Below, one piece after another: positions 18,680 to 26,839 of a stretch of 64,000 nt of DNA (position 1 is the first letter of the stretch; the number at the start of each line of letters is the position of its first letter). Position numbers and translations under genes: made by a program. A model generated the notes under the pieces. It ran no database searches and was not told where the DNA came from. It saw nothing but the letters and a program-made list of their open reading frames with translations. The DNA is taken from the NCBI RefSeq assembly GCF_013416555.1, contig NZ_JACCFG010000002.1:62001-126000 (forward strand), read 5' to 3'. This DNA comes from Sphingomonas sp. R-74633. Its GTDB lineage: Bacteria; Pseudomonadota; Alphaproteobacteria; Sphingomonadales; Sphingomonadaceae.

Positions 18680-19087
18680 ATGACCGAAGGCTATTCCGGC
18701 ACGCCGCTCGCACAGAAGCTGGGCCTGAAACCCGGCGTCCGGGCATGGTTCCACAACATGCCCGACCGCGTCCGCGCCGAGATCGATCCGGTGGCGCTGC
18801 AGGTCGAGGAATATGCCGCCGCTTCGAACGGGCTCCAGGCCGCGCATATCTTCGTCACCGAGCGGGCGAAGCTTGAGCGCGAACTCGATGCGCTGCTGGC
18901 ACTGATCGACCGGAGCGGCTTCATCTGGGTTTCCTGGCCAAAAAAAGCGGCCAGGATGGAAACCGATGTCACCGAAGACGTTATTCGCGAAATCGCGCTG
19001 CCCAAAGGGCTGGTCGATATCAAGGTTTGTGCGGTCGACGAAATATGGTCGGGCCTCAAGCTGGTGATCCGGAAGGAAAATCGCTGA
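18680..19087 (+). CDS. DUF3052 family protein
   Basis: A 135-residue soluble protein matching the DUF3052 layout: YSGTPLAQKLGLKPG at the start, IFVTERAKLERELDALLALI, then the signature GFIWVSWPKK and the end ALPKGLVDIKVCAVDEIWSGLKLV. Function unknown. GGAGG lies 7 nt before the ATG at 18680, which decides this start over 18662. It follows purL closely. Confidence 0.85.
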   Translation: MTEGYSGTPLAQKLGLKPGVRAWFHNMPDRVRAEIDPVALQVEEYAAASNGLQAAHIFVTERAKLERELDALLALIDRSGFIWVSWPKKAARMETDVTEDVIREIALPKGLVDIKVCAVDEIWSGLKLVIRKENR

Positions 19088-19143
19088 GCACCTCAGGGGA
19101 AATGCGGAGTGCGGGGCGCGATCCCGCAATGTCATGCTTTGCC

Positions 19144-19818
19144 ATGGCCGAACATGAGTCGCAGCCCTGGCAGCCTTATCCCGCGCTGACCGACGAAGCC
19201 CGGATAGAGCGCGCCCGCGCTTTCCTTGGCGAATTGGCCACCCGGCGGAGCTGCCGGGCGTTCAGCGACACGCCGGTGCCCCGCGAAGTGATCGAGGCCG
19301 CGTTGCTCGCCGCCGGCTCGGCCCCCAGCGGCGCCAACCGCCAGCCCTGGCATTTCAGTGTCATCGAATCGGCCGAGGCCAAGGCGGCGATCCGCGTCGC
19401 GGTCGAGGAGGAAGAGCGCCAATTCTATGCCGGGCTTGGCGGCACGGCATGGCTAGACGCCGTGAAACCGCTCGGCACCGCGGCCGACAAGCCCTATCTC
19501 GAGCTCGCCCCCTGGCTGATCGCAGTATTCGCCCAGCGCTATGCCGGCGTCGACGAGCGCGACGAGCAGCGCAACTACAACGTCACCGAAAGCGTCGGCA
19601 TCGCGACCGGCCTGCTGCTCGCCACGCTTCATGCCGCCGGGGTCGCCACGCTGGTTCATACCCCGCACCCGATGCGCTTCCTCAACCGGGTCTGCCGCCG
19701 GCCCGATAATGAGCGCCCGGTGCTGCTGATCGTCGCCGGCCACCCGGCAGAGGGCGCCACCATCCCGACCGACATCGCCAGCAAGAAGCCGCTGGAGGAG
19801 ATCAGCTCCTGGCTGTAG
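19144..19818 (+). CDS. nitroreductase family protein
   Basis: About 224 residues with the FMN-dependent nitroreductase fold: RRSCRAFSDTPVPREVIEAALLAAGSAPSGAN (split over the FMN phosphate site), QPWHFSVI, and the late segment [23 protein letters not shown]. It is likely an NAD(P)H oxidoreductase acting on quinones, nitro compounds or a related electrophile; substrate unknown. The start is uncertain: in-frame ATGs occur at 19102, 19129 and 19144 and none has an ideal ribosome binding site. Confidence 0.8.
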   Translation: MAEHESQPWQPYPALTDEARIERARAFLGELATRRSCRAFSDTPVPREVIEAALLAAGSAPSGANRQPWHFSVIESAEAKAAIRVAVEEEERQFYAGLGGTAWLDAVKPLGTAADKPYLELAPWLIAVFAQRYAGVDERDEQRNYNVTESVGIATGLLLATLHAAGVATLVHTPHPMRFLNRVCRRPDNERPVLLIVAGHPAEGATIPTDIASKKPLEEISSWL

Positions 19819-19849
19819 CCTGCCGCCAGGAGAGCGGGGAGCGCGGGAC

Positions 19850-20290
19850 ATGAATACTGGACGCCGGATCCTGTTGGCGACGCTGGTCGCAGGCACGCTC
19901 GACATCACCGCCGCCGCCCTGTTGGCGCTGCTCGCCGGCGGAGCGCCCGACAAGATGCTCCGCGGCGTGGCAAGCGGCCCCTTCGCCGACGCGAAGCACT
20001 GGGGCGCAGGCGGAGCGCTGTTGGGGCTGGCAGTCCACTTCGCCATCATGGCGGCGATGGCCGCGGTCTTCGTCCTCGCCGCCGACCGGTGGCCGGTACT
20101 CAAAACCCGCTGGCTCGCCGCCGGCATCGGCTATGGGCTGGCGACCTGGGCAGTGATGAACCTCGTCGTGCTGCCGCTGCGCTGGCCGGCGGTCTTCCCC
20201 CATCTCGACGCGCAGAGCGTGGCGACGTCGCTCTTCTGCCATATCGTGCTGGTGGGCCTGCCCATCGCCCGGATCGCGGCGCGGCGCTGA
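19850..20290 (+). CDS. four-helix inner-membrane protein, YagU/DUF1440-like
   Basis: A 146-residue protein with four hydrophobic helices at about 7-29, 50-78, 88-110 and 124-142. The GTLDITAAALLA start, the AVHFAIMAAMAAVFVLA helix and the GIGYGLATWAVMNLVVLPL helix resemble small YagU-like membrane proteins. Role unknown. It ends directly before the DUF418 gene (stop at 20288-20290, next ATG at 20291), so the two are co-translated. Confidence 0.65.
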   Translation: MNTGRRILLATLVAGTLDITAAALLALLAGGAPDKMLRGVASGPFADAKHWGAGGALLGLAVHFAIMAAMAAVFVLAADRWPVLKTRWLAAGIGYGLATWAVMNLVVLPLRWPAVFPHLDAQSVATSLFCHIVLVGLPIARIAARR

Positions 20291-21538
20291 ATGGAGCCTC
20301 CCGCCGCCCCGGCGCGGCTCGCCTCTCTCGACCTAGTGCGCGGCGTGGCGGTGCTCGGCATCCTGCTGCTCAACATCCTCGCCTTCGCCATGCCCGAGGC
20401 CGCTTATGTGAACCCACGGGCCTATGGCGGCTGGCACGGCGCCGATCTCGTCACCTGGGCAGTGAACTTCATCCTGTTCGACGGGCGGATGCGCGGGCTG
20501 TTCTCCTTCCTGTTCGGCGCCTCGATGCTGCTGGTGATCGAGCGGGCCGAGGCGACCGACCGCAGCCCCGCCGAAGTCCATTACCGCCGCATGGCCTGGC
20601 TGCTCGTATTCGGCCTCGCCCACCTGTTCCTCGTCTGGCACGGCGACATCCTCGCCCATTATGCGCTGATCGGCATGATCGCCTATGCGATGCGACACCT
20701 GCCGGTGCCGCGGCTGCTGGTGATGGGCACGATGCTGACCCTGCTCGGCGCCGTCCTGTTTGCGACCATCCCGCTCACCATCCTCCAGCTGCACGCCAAC
20801 CCGGCAGCCGCCGCGCAACTCCACGACTATGCGCGGACCTTTGGCGTCCCTGCCCCGGCCGACATCGCCAGGGACCTCGCCCTGCACCGTGGCGGCTATG
20901 CGGCGATCCTCGCCGACCGGCTGCGGCAGGAGAGCGGCACGCTGTTCGGGCTGTTCGTCTTCTTCGGCCCCGAGACGCTGGGCTATATGCTGTTCGGCAT
21001 GGCTGCGCTGCGCAGCGGGATGCTGCGGGGCGACTGGGCACCGGCACGCTATCGCCGCTGGCTGCTCGTCTGCTGGACGATCACCCTGCCCGCTTATGCC
21101 ACGCTCGCCTGGGCACAATGGGCGTCGAGCTTCGACATCCGCATGGTCTCGGCAATGATGCCGCTGACCGCGCTGATCCGCCCGCCGATGATCGCCGGGT
21201 GGATATGCCTCATCCTGCTGCTCGCTCGTCCGGGAGGCGTCCTCGGCAACGCGCTTGCCGCCGCCGGGCGCATGGCCTTTACCAATTATCTGGCGACCAG
21301 CCTGATCTGCACCACGCTCTTCTACGGCTATGGGCTGGGCTGGTATGGGCAGTTGAGCCGCTGGCAGCTCTACCCGGTAGTTTTCACGATCTGGGCAGCG
21401 ATGCTGCTCTGGTCCAGGCTTTGGCTCAGCGCTTTCCGATTCGGCCCGTTCGAGTGGCTTTGGCGCAGTCTCGCCCGCTGGAGCTTCCAGCCGATCCGCG
21501 GAAGCGCGCTAAGTAGTAATGCGAGTGCCTCGCAATAG
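20291..21538 (+). CDS. DUF418 domain-containing membrane protein
   Basis: A 415-residue polytopic inner-membrane protein of about ten helices. It opens with the signature RLASLDLVRGVAVLGILLLNI, followed by MRGLFSFLFGASMLL and, in the C-terminal DUF418 region, GRMAFTNYLATSLICT. Related proteins (such as YeiB) are thought to be acyltransferase-like transporters, but no activity is proven. Its 3' end overlaps a candidate operator for the bfd gene. Confidence 0.85.
   Translation: MEPPAAPARLASLDLVRGVAVLGILLLNILAFAMPEAAYVNPRAYGGWHGADLVTWAVNFILFDGRMRGLFSFLFGASMLLVIERAEATDRSPAEVHYRRMAWLLVFGLAHLFLVWHGDILAHYALIGMIAYAMRHLPVPRLLVMGTMLTLLGAVLFATIPLTILQLHANPAAAAQLHDYARTFGVPAPADIARDLALHRGGYAAILADRLRQESGTLFGLFVFFGPETLGYMLFGMAALRSGMLRGDWAPARYRRWLLVCWTITLPAYATLAWAQWASSFDIRMVSAMMPLTALIRPPMIAGWICLILLLARPGGVLGNALAAAGRMAFTNYLATSLICTTLFYGYGLGWYGQLSRWQLYPVVFTIWAAMLLWSRLWLSAFRFGPFEWLWRSLARWSFQPIRGSALSSNASASQ
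21520..21534 (+). promoter_or_regulatory. candidate Fur-type operator before bfd
   Basis: TGCGAGTGCCTCGCA is a nearly perfect 15-bp palindrome with 7-1-7 geometry and TGC/GCA ends like alphaproteobacterial Fur boxes; a further TTGCGAATCA half-site follows 6 bp later. It lies about 60 bp before bfd, an iron-regulated gene elsewhere. The match is by eye only. Confidence 0.35.
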
Positions 21539-21594
21539 TCTTGCGAATCAGTGTCAATAGCCCTACCTCTCGATTCGAGAGTCGTGAGGGTCTG

Positions 21595-21765
21595 ATGGTC
21601 GTTTGCGTTTGCAATGCTCTGCGGGAACGGGATGTGCGCGAAGCCGCACGGGACGGCGCGACCAGCGCCTGCCAGGCCTATCGCGCGCTCGGTTGCCAGG
21701 CGAAGTGCGGACAATGCGTGCCATTCGCACGTGAGATCATCGCCGAGGAACGTGCTGCTGCGTAA
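21595..21765 (+). CDS. bfd: bacterioferritin-associated ferredoxin
   Basis: A 56-residue [2Fe-2S] protein. Cys4, Cys6, Cys38 and Cys41 give the C-x-C...C-x2-C ligand pattern of Bfd; two more Cys are at 26 and 34. Bfd donates electrons to bacterioferritin to release stored iron, which fits the bfr gene 106 bp downstream. GAGGG lies 4 nt before the ATG. Confidence 0.9.
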   Translation: MVVCVCNALRERDVREAARDGATSACQAYRALGCQAKCGQCVPFAREIIAEERAAA

Positions 21766-21871
21766 CAGTCGCAACAGCTAAAACCCGCAGAAATCAGCCA
21801 TTTTCCGACTGTCCAACGCAGGTTTCTGCGCCTATTCTGCTGCCGAAATCAAATACGAACAGGTGGCGGCA

Positions 21872-22354
21872 ATGAAGGGCGATCCGAAGGTCCTCGACTA
21901 TCTCAACGAGGCGCTCAAGAACGAGCTGACCGCGATCAACCAATATTGGCTGCACTACCGGCTGCTCGACAATTGGGGCGTCACCAAGCTCGCCGAGCTC
22001 GAGCGCCACGAATCGATCGACGAGATGAAGCACGCCGACAAGCTGGCCGAGCGCATCCTGTTCCTCGACGGCCTGCCCAATTTCCAGCTGCTCGGGCGCC
22101 TGCGCATCGGCGAGACGGTCGAGGAGATCCTCAAGGCCGACCTGGCGGTGGAGATGGAGGCGATCCCGCTGCTGCGCGACGCGATCCAGCATTGCGAGAG
22201 CGTGCGCGATTATGTCTCGCGCGACCTGTTCGCCCATATCCTCGAAAGCGAGGAAGAGCATGTCGACACGCTGGAGAAGCAGTTCGACATGATCAGCCGC
22301 ATGGGCATCGCCAACTATATCCAGCTCAACAGCGAGCCTGCAGAGGCCAGCTAG
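21872..22354 (+). CDS. bfr: bacterioferritin
   Basis: A 160-residue iron-storage subunit that forms a 24-mer shell with haem at dimer interfaces. The ferroxidase ligands are all visible at standard positions: E18, E51, H54, E94, E127 and H130. Met52, the haem ligand, is present (IDEMKHAD). It is full length. The partner ferredoxin bfd lies just upstream. The ATG at 21872 matches the family N-terminus MKGDPKV; a GTG three codons earlier was rejected. Confidence 0.95.
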   Translation: MKGDPKVLDYLNEALKNELTAINQYWLHYRLLDNWGVTKLAELERHESIDEMKHADKLAERILFLDGLPNFQLLGRLRIGETVEEILKADLAVEMEAIPLLRDAIQHCESVRDYVSRDLFAHILESEEEHVDTLEKQFDMISRMGIANYIQLNSEPAEAS

Positions 22355-22550
22355 GCGCTTCCTACAGCCTAATCCGGGGCGACTCGGCAAAGTACATGAA
22401 GGACACGCCTGAAGTGGGTTTTCGCGGGGCTTAGGTTGACCCGATTCGGGGAAACGGGGCGCATCTCGTAACGATCTTGCGCGAGCGCGATCCTATATTT
22501 CCTACGGCGTCAAAGAGCGGCCGTGCCCTGGGGCCCGGCTGCATGAGCCA

Positions 22551-22574
22551 AACAGACGAAATCCTACATTGCAA
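22551..22574 (-). repeat. dispersed repeat element, partial copy B
   Basis: A 24-bp stretch here is identical to 43649-43672 (minus-strand reading starts TTGCAATGTAGGATTTCG). A second shared block, GCGGCCGTGCCC, lies at 22517-22528, matching 43625-43636 with a 10-bp spacing change. The far end GAGTCAACGGAATCAAC of the other copies is not found; the best similarity is a GTTGACC at about 22435. Probably a decayed or variant member. Confidence 0.5.
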
Positions 22575-22617
22575 CCCTGTCGCCGTCCCGACGAAGGTGC
22601 GGGGGCGGAACCGCACG

Positions 22618-22643
22618 GGACCCCGGCTTTCGCCGGGATGACG
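22618..22643 (-). repeat. REP-type hairpin (VIPAKAG element)
   Basis: CCCGGC (22622-22627), loop TTTC, GCCGGG (22632-22637), flanked by GATGACGG. On the minus strand it translates as VIPAKAG, marking it as the same class of extragenic palindrome as 6987-7017. Confidence 0.7.
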
Positions 22644-22704
22644 GATATGGGTTCGGGCCCCCGGCGAGGCTTCGCCAGGGACAGCTTTATACGGAAAGTC
22701 GTTT

Positions 22705-23115
22705 TTAACCCGCGAGCGATCGGCGGCCGAACATCGGACGGCGTTCGACCAGCGGGTTCGATTCGCGCTCCAGCAGTCCAAGCGTCGCTTCGAAGAGCGG
22801 GCGCAGCGCCACGACATGCTCGAGAATGGTGGTCGGCGTGTCCTGACGCTCGATGCACAGGCGCGCGCTCATCTCGATCGTCTCGGCCAGGTCTGCCAGC
22901 GGATCGGCGCCGAACTGGCGCGCTTCGCCCTTCAGCGTATGCGCCGGGATCACCAGAGCCGCAGCATTCTGCCCGCGCATCGCTTCCTCGATTCGCGCGA
23001 CCGACTTGACGCCGTCCTCGCGAAAATAGCCCAGAATCCGCACGAAATTGGCGCCGAGTTCGCTCCGCGCCTGCGAGAAGCTGTCCCAATTCACCAGCTG
23101 ATCGTTGCCGGTCAT
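22705..23115 (-). CDS. single-domain Hpt phosphotransfer protein
   Basis: A 136-residue protein with one histidine phosphotransfer domain; the phospho-acceptor is His59 in AHTLKGEARQFGA. No kinase or receiver domain is attached, so it should relay phosphate between a hybrid kinase and a response regulator encoded elsewhere. The C-terminal 25 residues (Arg-rich, ERRPMFGRRSLAG) lie outside the four-helix core. It stands alone between intergenic repeats and der. Confidence 0.85.
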   Translation of the reverse strand: MTGNDQLVNWDSFSQARSELGANFVRILGYFREDGVKSVARIEEAMRGQNAAALVIPAHTLKGEARQFGADPLADLAETIEMSARLCIERQDTPTTILEHVVALRPLFEATLGLLERESNPLVERRPMFGRRSLAG

Positions 23116-23238
23116 CGTGTCATTCCCCTACTCCACCCCCAGAGCGATGAGGGCAATTTAGAGCCGGTGTGTAAACACGAGGTTGATTTGCGACAGGATC
23201 GTTACGGAAGCGATTTGATTCCCGATCCTTTTCGCGCC

Positions 23239-24609
23239 TCAGTCCTTGCTGTGATCGAACGGGTTCTTCGACGCACGCAGGCTGAGGCGTACCGGCACGG
23301 CGCCGAAATCGAACTCGCGGCGCAGGCCGTTGATCAGATAGCGCTGGTAGCTCATCGGCAGCAGATCGACGCGGGTGCCGAACAGCACGAAGCTGGGCGG
23401 GCGCGACTTGTTCTGGGTGACGTAGCGCGGCTTGATCCGCTTGCCGCCGGGCGCGGGCGGCGGGTTCGCTTCGATCGCGCGCTCGAACCAGCGATTGAGC
23501 TGGCCGGTCGAGACGCGGCGCGACCAGGCCTCGCGCGTCTCGAAGGCGACCTTGAGCAACGTATCGAGGCCCTTGCCGGTAGCGGCGGAGACAGTGAGCA
23601 GCGGCACGCCCTTCACCTGCGCCAGGCCTTCGTCGAGCGCCTTCTTCACGCCGTTGAACAGTCCCGAGGCATCCTCGGCCACGTCCCATTTGTTGAGCGC
23701 GATGATCAGTGCGCGGCCTTCCTGGAGCACGCGATCGGCGATCTTGAGGTCCTGGACCTCGAGCCCGCGCGTCGCATCGAGCAGCAGCACCACCACTTCG
23801 GCGAAGTCGATCGCGCGCAGCGTGTCCATGACCGATAGCTTTTCAAGCTTCTCCTCGACCTTCGCCTTCTTGCGCATTCCCGCGGTGTCGATCAGGCGAA
23901 CCGGGCGCATATTGCCCTCGAAATCCTCCCACTCCCAATCGATCGAGATCGAATCGCGGGTGATCCCGGCCTCGGGCCCTGTGATCATCCGCTCTTCACC
24001 GAGGAAACGGTTGACCAGCGTCGACTTGCCCGCGTTCGGGCGACCGACGATCGCCAGCTTCAGCGGTGCATTGGGGTTGTCGGGATCCTCTTCCTCGACT
24101 TCCACGTCTTCGCGCTCGACATGCGGGAGCAGCATTTCGAACAGGTCGGCCATGCCCTCGCCATGCTCGGCGGAAAGCTGGACGGGATCGCCGAAGCCCA
24201 GCGCCAGCGCCTCGAGCACGCCGGTCTCGCCGGCGCGGCCCTCGGCCTTGTTGGCGACGAGGATGATCGGCCGGTCGGTCGAGCGCAGCCAGCGCGCAAT
24301 CTCTTCGTCGAGCGGCGTCACGCCTGCGCGCGCATCCACCAGGAACAGCGCCACATCGGCGTCCTGCACCGCGGCCTCGGTCTGCTGGCGCATCCGGCCG
24401 GGCAGCGTCGCGGCGTCCTCGTCCTCATAGCCAGCGGTATCGAAGATGCGGAATTCGAGCCCGAGCAGGTTCGCCTCGCCCTCGCGCCGGTCGCGCGTCA
24501 CCCCGGGCTGGTCATCGACCAGCGCAAGCCGCTTGCCGACAAGCCGATTGAACAGCGTCGATTTGCCGACATTGGGTCGGCCGATGATCGCGACGGTGGG
24601 CAGTGGCAT
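23239..24609 (-). CDS. der: ribosome biogenesis GTPase Der (EngA)
   Basis: A 456-residue protein with two tandem GTPase domains (first P-loop GRPNVGKST at residues 8-16; second GRPNAGKST near 190) and a C-terminal KH-like domain. DTAG and NKAE/NKWD motifs are present in both halves. It assembles the 50S subunit. Length is normal. It lies after bamB on the same strand, the conserved yfgM-bamB-der order, but a terminator separates it from bamB. Confidence 0.96.
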   Translation of the reverse strand: MPLPTVAIIGRPNVGKSTLFNRLVGKRLALVDDQPGVTRDRREGEANLLGLEFRIFDTAGYEDEDAATLPGRMRQQTEAAVQDADVALFLVDARAGVTPLDEEIARWLRSTDRPIILVANKAEGRAGETGVLEALALGFGDPVQLSAEHGEGMADLFEMLLPHVEREDVEVEEEDPDNPNAPLKLAIVGRPNAGKSTLVNRFLGEERMITGPEAGITRDSISIDWEWEDFEGNMRPVRLIDTAGMRKKAKVEEKLEKLSVMDTLRAIDFAEVVVLLLDATRGLEVQDLKIADRVLQEGRALIIALNKWDVAEDASGLFNGVKKALDEGLAQVKGVPLLTVSAATGKGLDTLLKVAFETREAWSRRVSTGQLNRWFERAIEANPPPAPGGKRIKPRYVTQNKSRPPSFVLFGTRVDLLPMSYQRYLINGLRREFDFGAVPVRLSLRASKNPFDHSKD

Positions 24610-24676
24610 AGGATGAAACTCTTCTCAGGCGGTGCGCCCAGCAAGGACGGCATGTAGCGCAAACGGGATATAGCGC

Positions 24677-24711
24677 AAAAAGCAACGGGCGGGGCCTTTC
24701 GACCCCGCCCG
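24677..24711 (-). terminator. Rho-independent terminator after bamB
   Basis: Read on the minus strand: CGGGCGGGG, 8-nt loop, CCCCGCCCG (stem 24686-24694 with 24703-24711), then a T-run (complement of 24677-24681). It sits 23 bp past the bamB stop, ahead of der, so der would need its own promoter or readthrough. Confidence 0.8.
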
Positions 24712-24733
24712 CCTGCCATGGCCGGGACTTCGA

Positions 24734-26056
24734 TCAGCGGAACGCGGTCAGGCGCCCCTTGTCGTCCAGAATATACAGCGTGTTGTTGACCACTACCGGC
24801 TGCAGCGAGATCGGATCCTTGAGCTCGATCTTGGAGCTGATGCTGCCATCGGCGGGCGAGACGAAGAGCAGTTCGCCGCGCGTATTGCCCAGGATCAGCT
24901 TGCCGCCGGCCAGCACGGGGCCGACCCAGCCATAGGGATTCTTGGGCTTTTTCGGGTTCTTGTAATGCGTGAGCTGCGCGATCCAGCGAACCTTGCCGCT
25001 GGTGCGCGACAGGCACATCAGGCGCGCATCGTCGGTCACCACGAAGATCCACTCGCCGGCCACCCAGGGGGTGGAGATGCCGGCGATGTTCTGCTCCCAC
25101 ATGCGGTTGCCCGTGGCGATGTCCATCGCGACCATCCGGCCGCCCTGGCCCACCGCATAGACGCGGCCCTGATCGATCACCGGCTCGGCATCGATGTCGG
25201 ACAGCGACGAGACCGAGGTGGTCATGCTGCTGCGCGATAGCACGTCGCTCCACAGCGACTGGCCGTTCTCATAGCGATAGGCGTTGAGCTCGCCCGACGA
25301 GAAGCCCGCGATCAGCGTGCCCTGCGCGGAGGCAGGCGCCGCGACGCCGAACACGCCCTGTGTCTCGAGGCTGGCCGAAGCCGTCCAGCTGACGTCGCCA
25401 TTCTCCTGGCTCATCGCGAAGAGCTGGTTGTCCTGGGTAACGACATAGAGATTGCCATTGGCCAGCGACGGCGCACCGCGCAGCGGGCCGCCCGGGCGCT
25501 TGCGCCACAGCTCGGTGCCGTCGGCGATGTTGAGCGCAACCACGTCGCCCAAGCCGTTGGTGGCGAAGGCATGATCGCCCGAGATGCTGACGCCGCCGCC
25601 GAAGCGCGCCGTCTTGTTGCCATCGGCCTTGACGGTCGCGGCGGTCCAGAGCGGGGCACCGGTGTCGGCCGCCATCGCATGAACCACGCCGTCGGTATCC
25701 ATCACGAACAGCTTGCCGCCCGCGATCACCGGAGTCGCGGCGAGCCGCTCCTTCTTGGAGGTCTTGGCGACGGTCTTTTCCCACAGGCGCGACGGCGTCG
25801 CCGAGAGCGCGAGATGGCCCATCGACTTGGAGGCGCTGCCGCCCGGCTGGCTCCATTCCTCGTTCACGGCCGCTTCGGGCACGATCACATCGACATTGGC
25901 CAGCGTCTTGTCGCTCGTGATGTCGTTCTCGGACATCAGGATGGGAACGCGTTCGCCGAGCACGGGCGTCTTCTTGCCCTGCCCCTTGAAGACCCCGCAG
26001 CCGCTAACCAGCGCGAGTGCCGCAAGGGCCCCAGCCACCCTCAGCTTATTGTTCAT
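24734..26056 (-). CDS. bamB: outer membrane assembly lipoprotein BamB
   Basis: A 440-residue lipoprotein (lipobox VSGC, Cys20) forming an eight-bladed PQQ-type beta-propeller; blade motifs such as ADTGAPLWTA, ADGTELWRKR, ENGDVSWTA, ATGNRMWEQ and TSGKVRWIA recur. BamB is the accessory scaffold of the BAM complex that inserts outer-membrane proteins. It overlaps the upstream yfgM-like gene by 4 bp (ATGA), so they are translationally coupled, and is followed by a terminator. Confidence 0.92.
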   Translation of the reverse strand: MNNKLRVAGALAALALVSGCGVFKGQGKKTPVLGERVPILMSENDITSDKTLANVDVIVPEAAVNEEWSQPGGSASKSMGHLALSATPSRLWEKTVAKTSKKERLAATPVIAGGKLFVMDTDGVVHAMAADTGAPLWTAATVKADGNKTARFGGGVSISGDHAFATNGLGDVVALNIADGTELWRKRPGGPLRGAPSLANGNLYVVTQDNQLFAMSQENGDVSWTASASLETQGVFGVAAPASAQGTLIAGFSSGELNAYRYENGQSLWSDVLSRSSMTTSVSSLSDIDAEPVIDQGRVYAVGQGGRMVAMDIATGNRMWEQNIAGISTPWVAGEWIFVVTDDARLMCLSRTSGKVRWIAQLTHYKNPKKPKNPYGWVGPVLAGGKLILGNTRGELLFVSPADGSISSKIELKDPISLQPVVVNNTLYILDDKGRLTAFR

Positions 26057-26763
26057 TGAGCCTGCTTTTCCTTCGACTGATCGAGGACGTCGATCCCCAA
26101 TACGCTCGCCAGCTGAACCGCGCGTTGCCGCGTCGTCTCCGGCACATTCTCGCCGCCCTTTGCGATCTTCTCGAGCAGCTGGCCGGCCTCGGTACGCTTG
26201 CCGAGCTTGATCTGCGCCGCGGCGACCATCTCGCCGGCGCTGCCGAACCAGACCGATTCCGGCTTGGCCAGCGCCTGGAGGCGCGAGATCACCACTTCCG
26301 GCTTCAGCGTGTCATATTCCGCCACGGTCTGGCGGATCAGCGCATAGTCGCGGAAGGTCTTCGGATAGGCCGTGTTGGTGGCGACCGATGCGAACCTGGC
26401 CGCGGCGCCCTTCACGTCCTTCTTCTGCAGCGCGAGGTTGCCCTCGACGATCGTCGACATCGCGGCGAAGCCGTTATTGCCGCTCGCCGAAAGCTTGGCG
26501 AGATCGGGACCCGCCTTGTCGAGCTGGTTCTGCTCGATCTCGCGCAGTGCCGCGTCATATTGCTCGCCGCGCTTGCCCGCGGCGGAATCGGTCTGGTGCT
26601 GCCAGAACAGATAGCCGGCAAAGGCCAGCAGGGCGACGACGACCGCGCCGACGATCAGCTTGCCATGGCGCTGCCAGATGCTGAGCATCTGCGCGCGGCG
26701 ATACTCCTCGTCGACTTCGCGCAGGAAGGCTTCGTCTGTCGTGCCGGAGGGGGGAAGCGCCAA
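26053..26763 (-). CDS. YfgM-like TPR-repeat membrane protein
   Basis: A 236-residue protein with a cytosolic N-terminus, one membrane helix (about 34-53, VGAVVVALLAFAGYLFW) and a periplasmic helical TPR region (AALREIEQNQLDKAGPDLAKL, GNLALQKKDVKGAAARFASV, AAAQIKLGKRTEAGQLLEKI). This matches YfgM, an ancillary subunit of the Sec translocon linked to periplasmic chaperones. The 4-bp overlap with bamB supports a shared role in envelope protein export. Confidence 0.85.
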   Translation of the reverse strand: MALPPSGTTDEAFLREVDEEYRRAQMLSIWQRHGKLIVGAVVVALLAFAGYLFWQHQTDSAAGKRGEQYDAALREIEQNQLDKAGPDLAKLSASGNNGFAAMSTIVEGNLALQKKDVKGAAARFASVATNTAYPKTFRDYALIRQTVAEYDTLKPEVVISRLQALAKPESVWFGSAGEMVAAAQIKLGKRTEAGQLLEKIAKGGENVPETTRQRAVQLASVLGIDVLDQSKEKQAQ

Positions 26764-26839
26764 AATCTACCTCATGCGTCTCTTGCGGGCGCGGACCTAT
26801 AGCCGCGCCGTGCGGGAATCGATAGCGCTCGGTAGCCCG

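Larger units (their letters stand above)
22355..22704. other. intergenic region between bfr and the Hpt gene
   Basis: This 350-bp gap between converging genes has no credible coding frame. It contains a copy of the dispersed repeat end (22551-22574), a REP hairpin (22618-22643) and a GGCGA-GGCT-TCGCC hairpin near 22660-22673. Confidence 0.6.

Noticed and set aside
22502-23089. Minus-strand frame ending CNVGFRLFG through the bfr-Hpt gap
   Set aside because: It runs across a REP element and the dispersed repeat and is out of frame with the Hpt gene; not protein-like.
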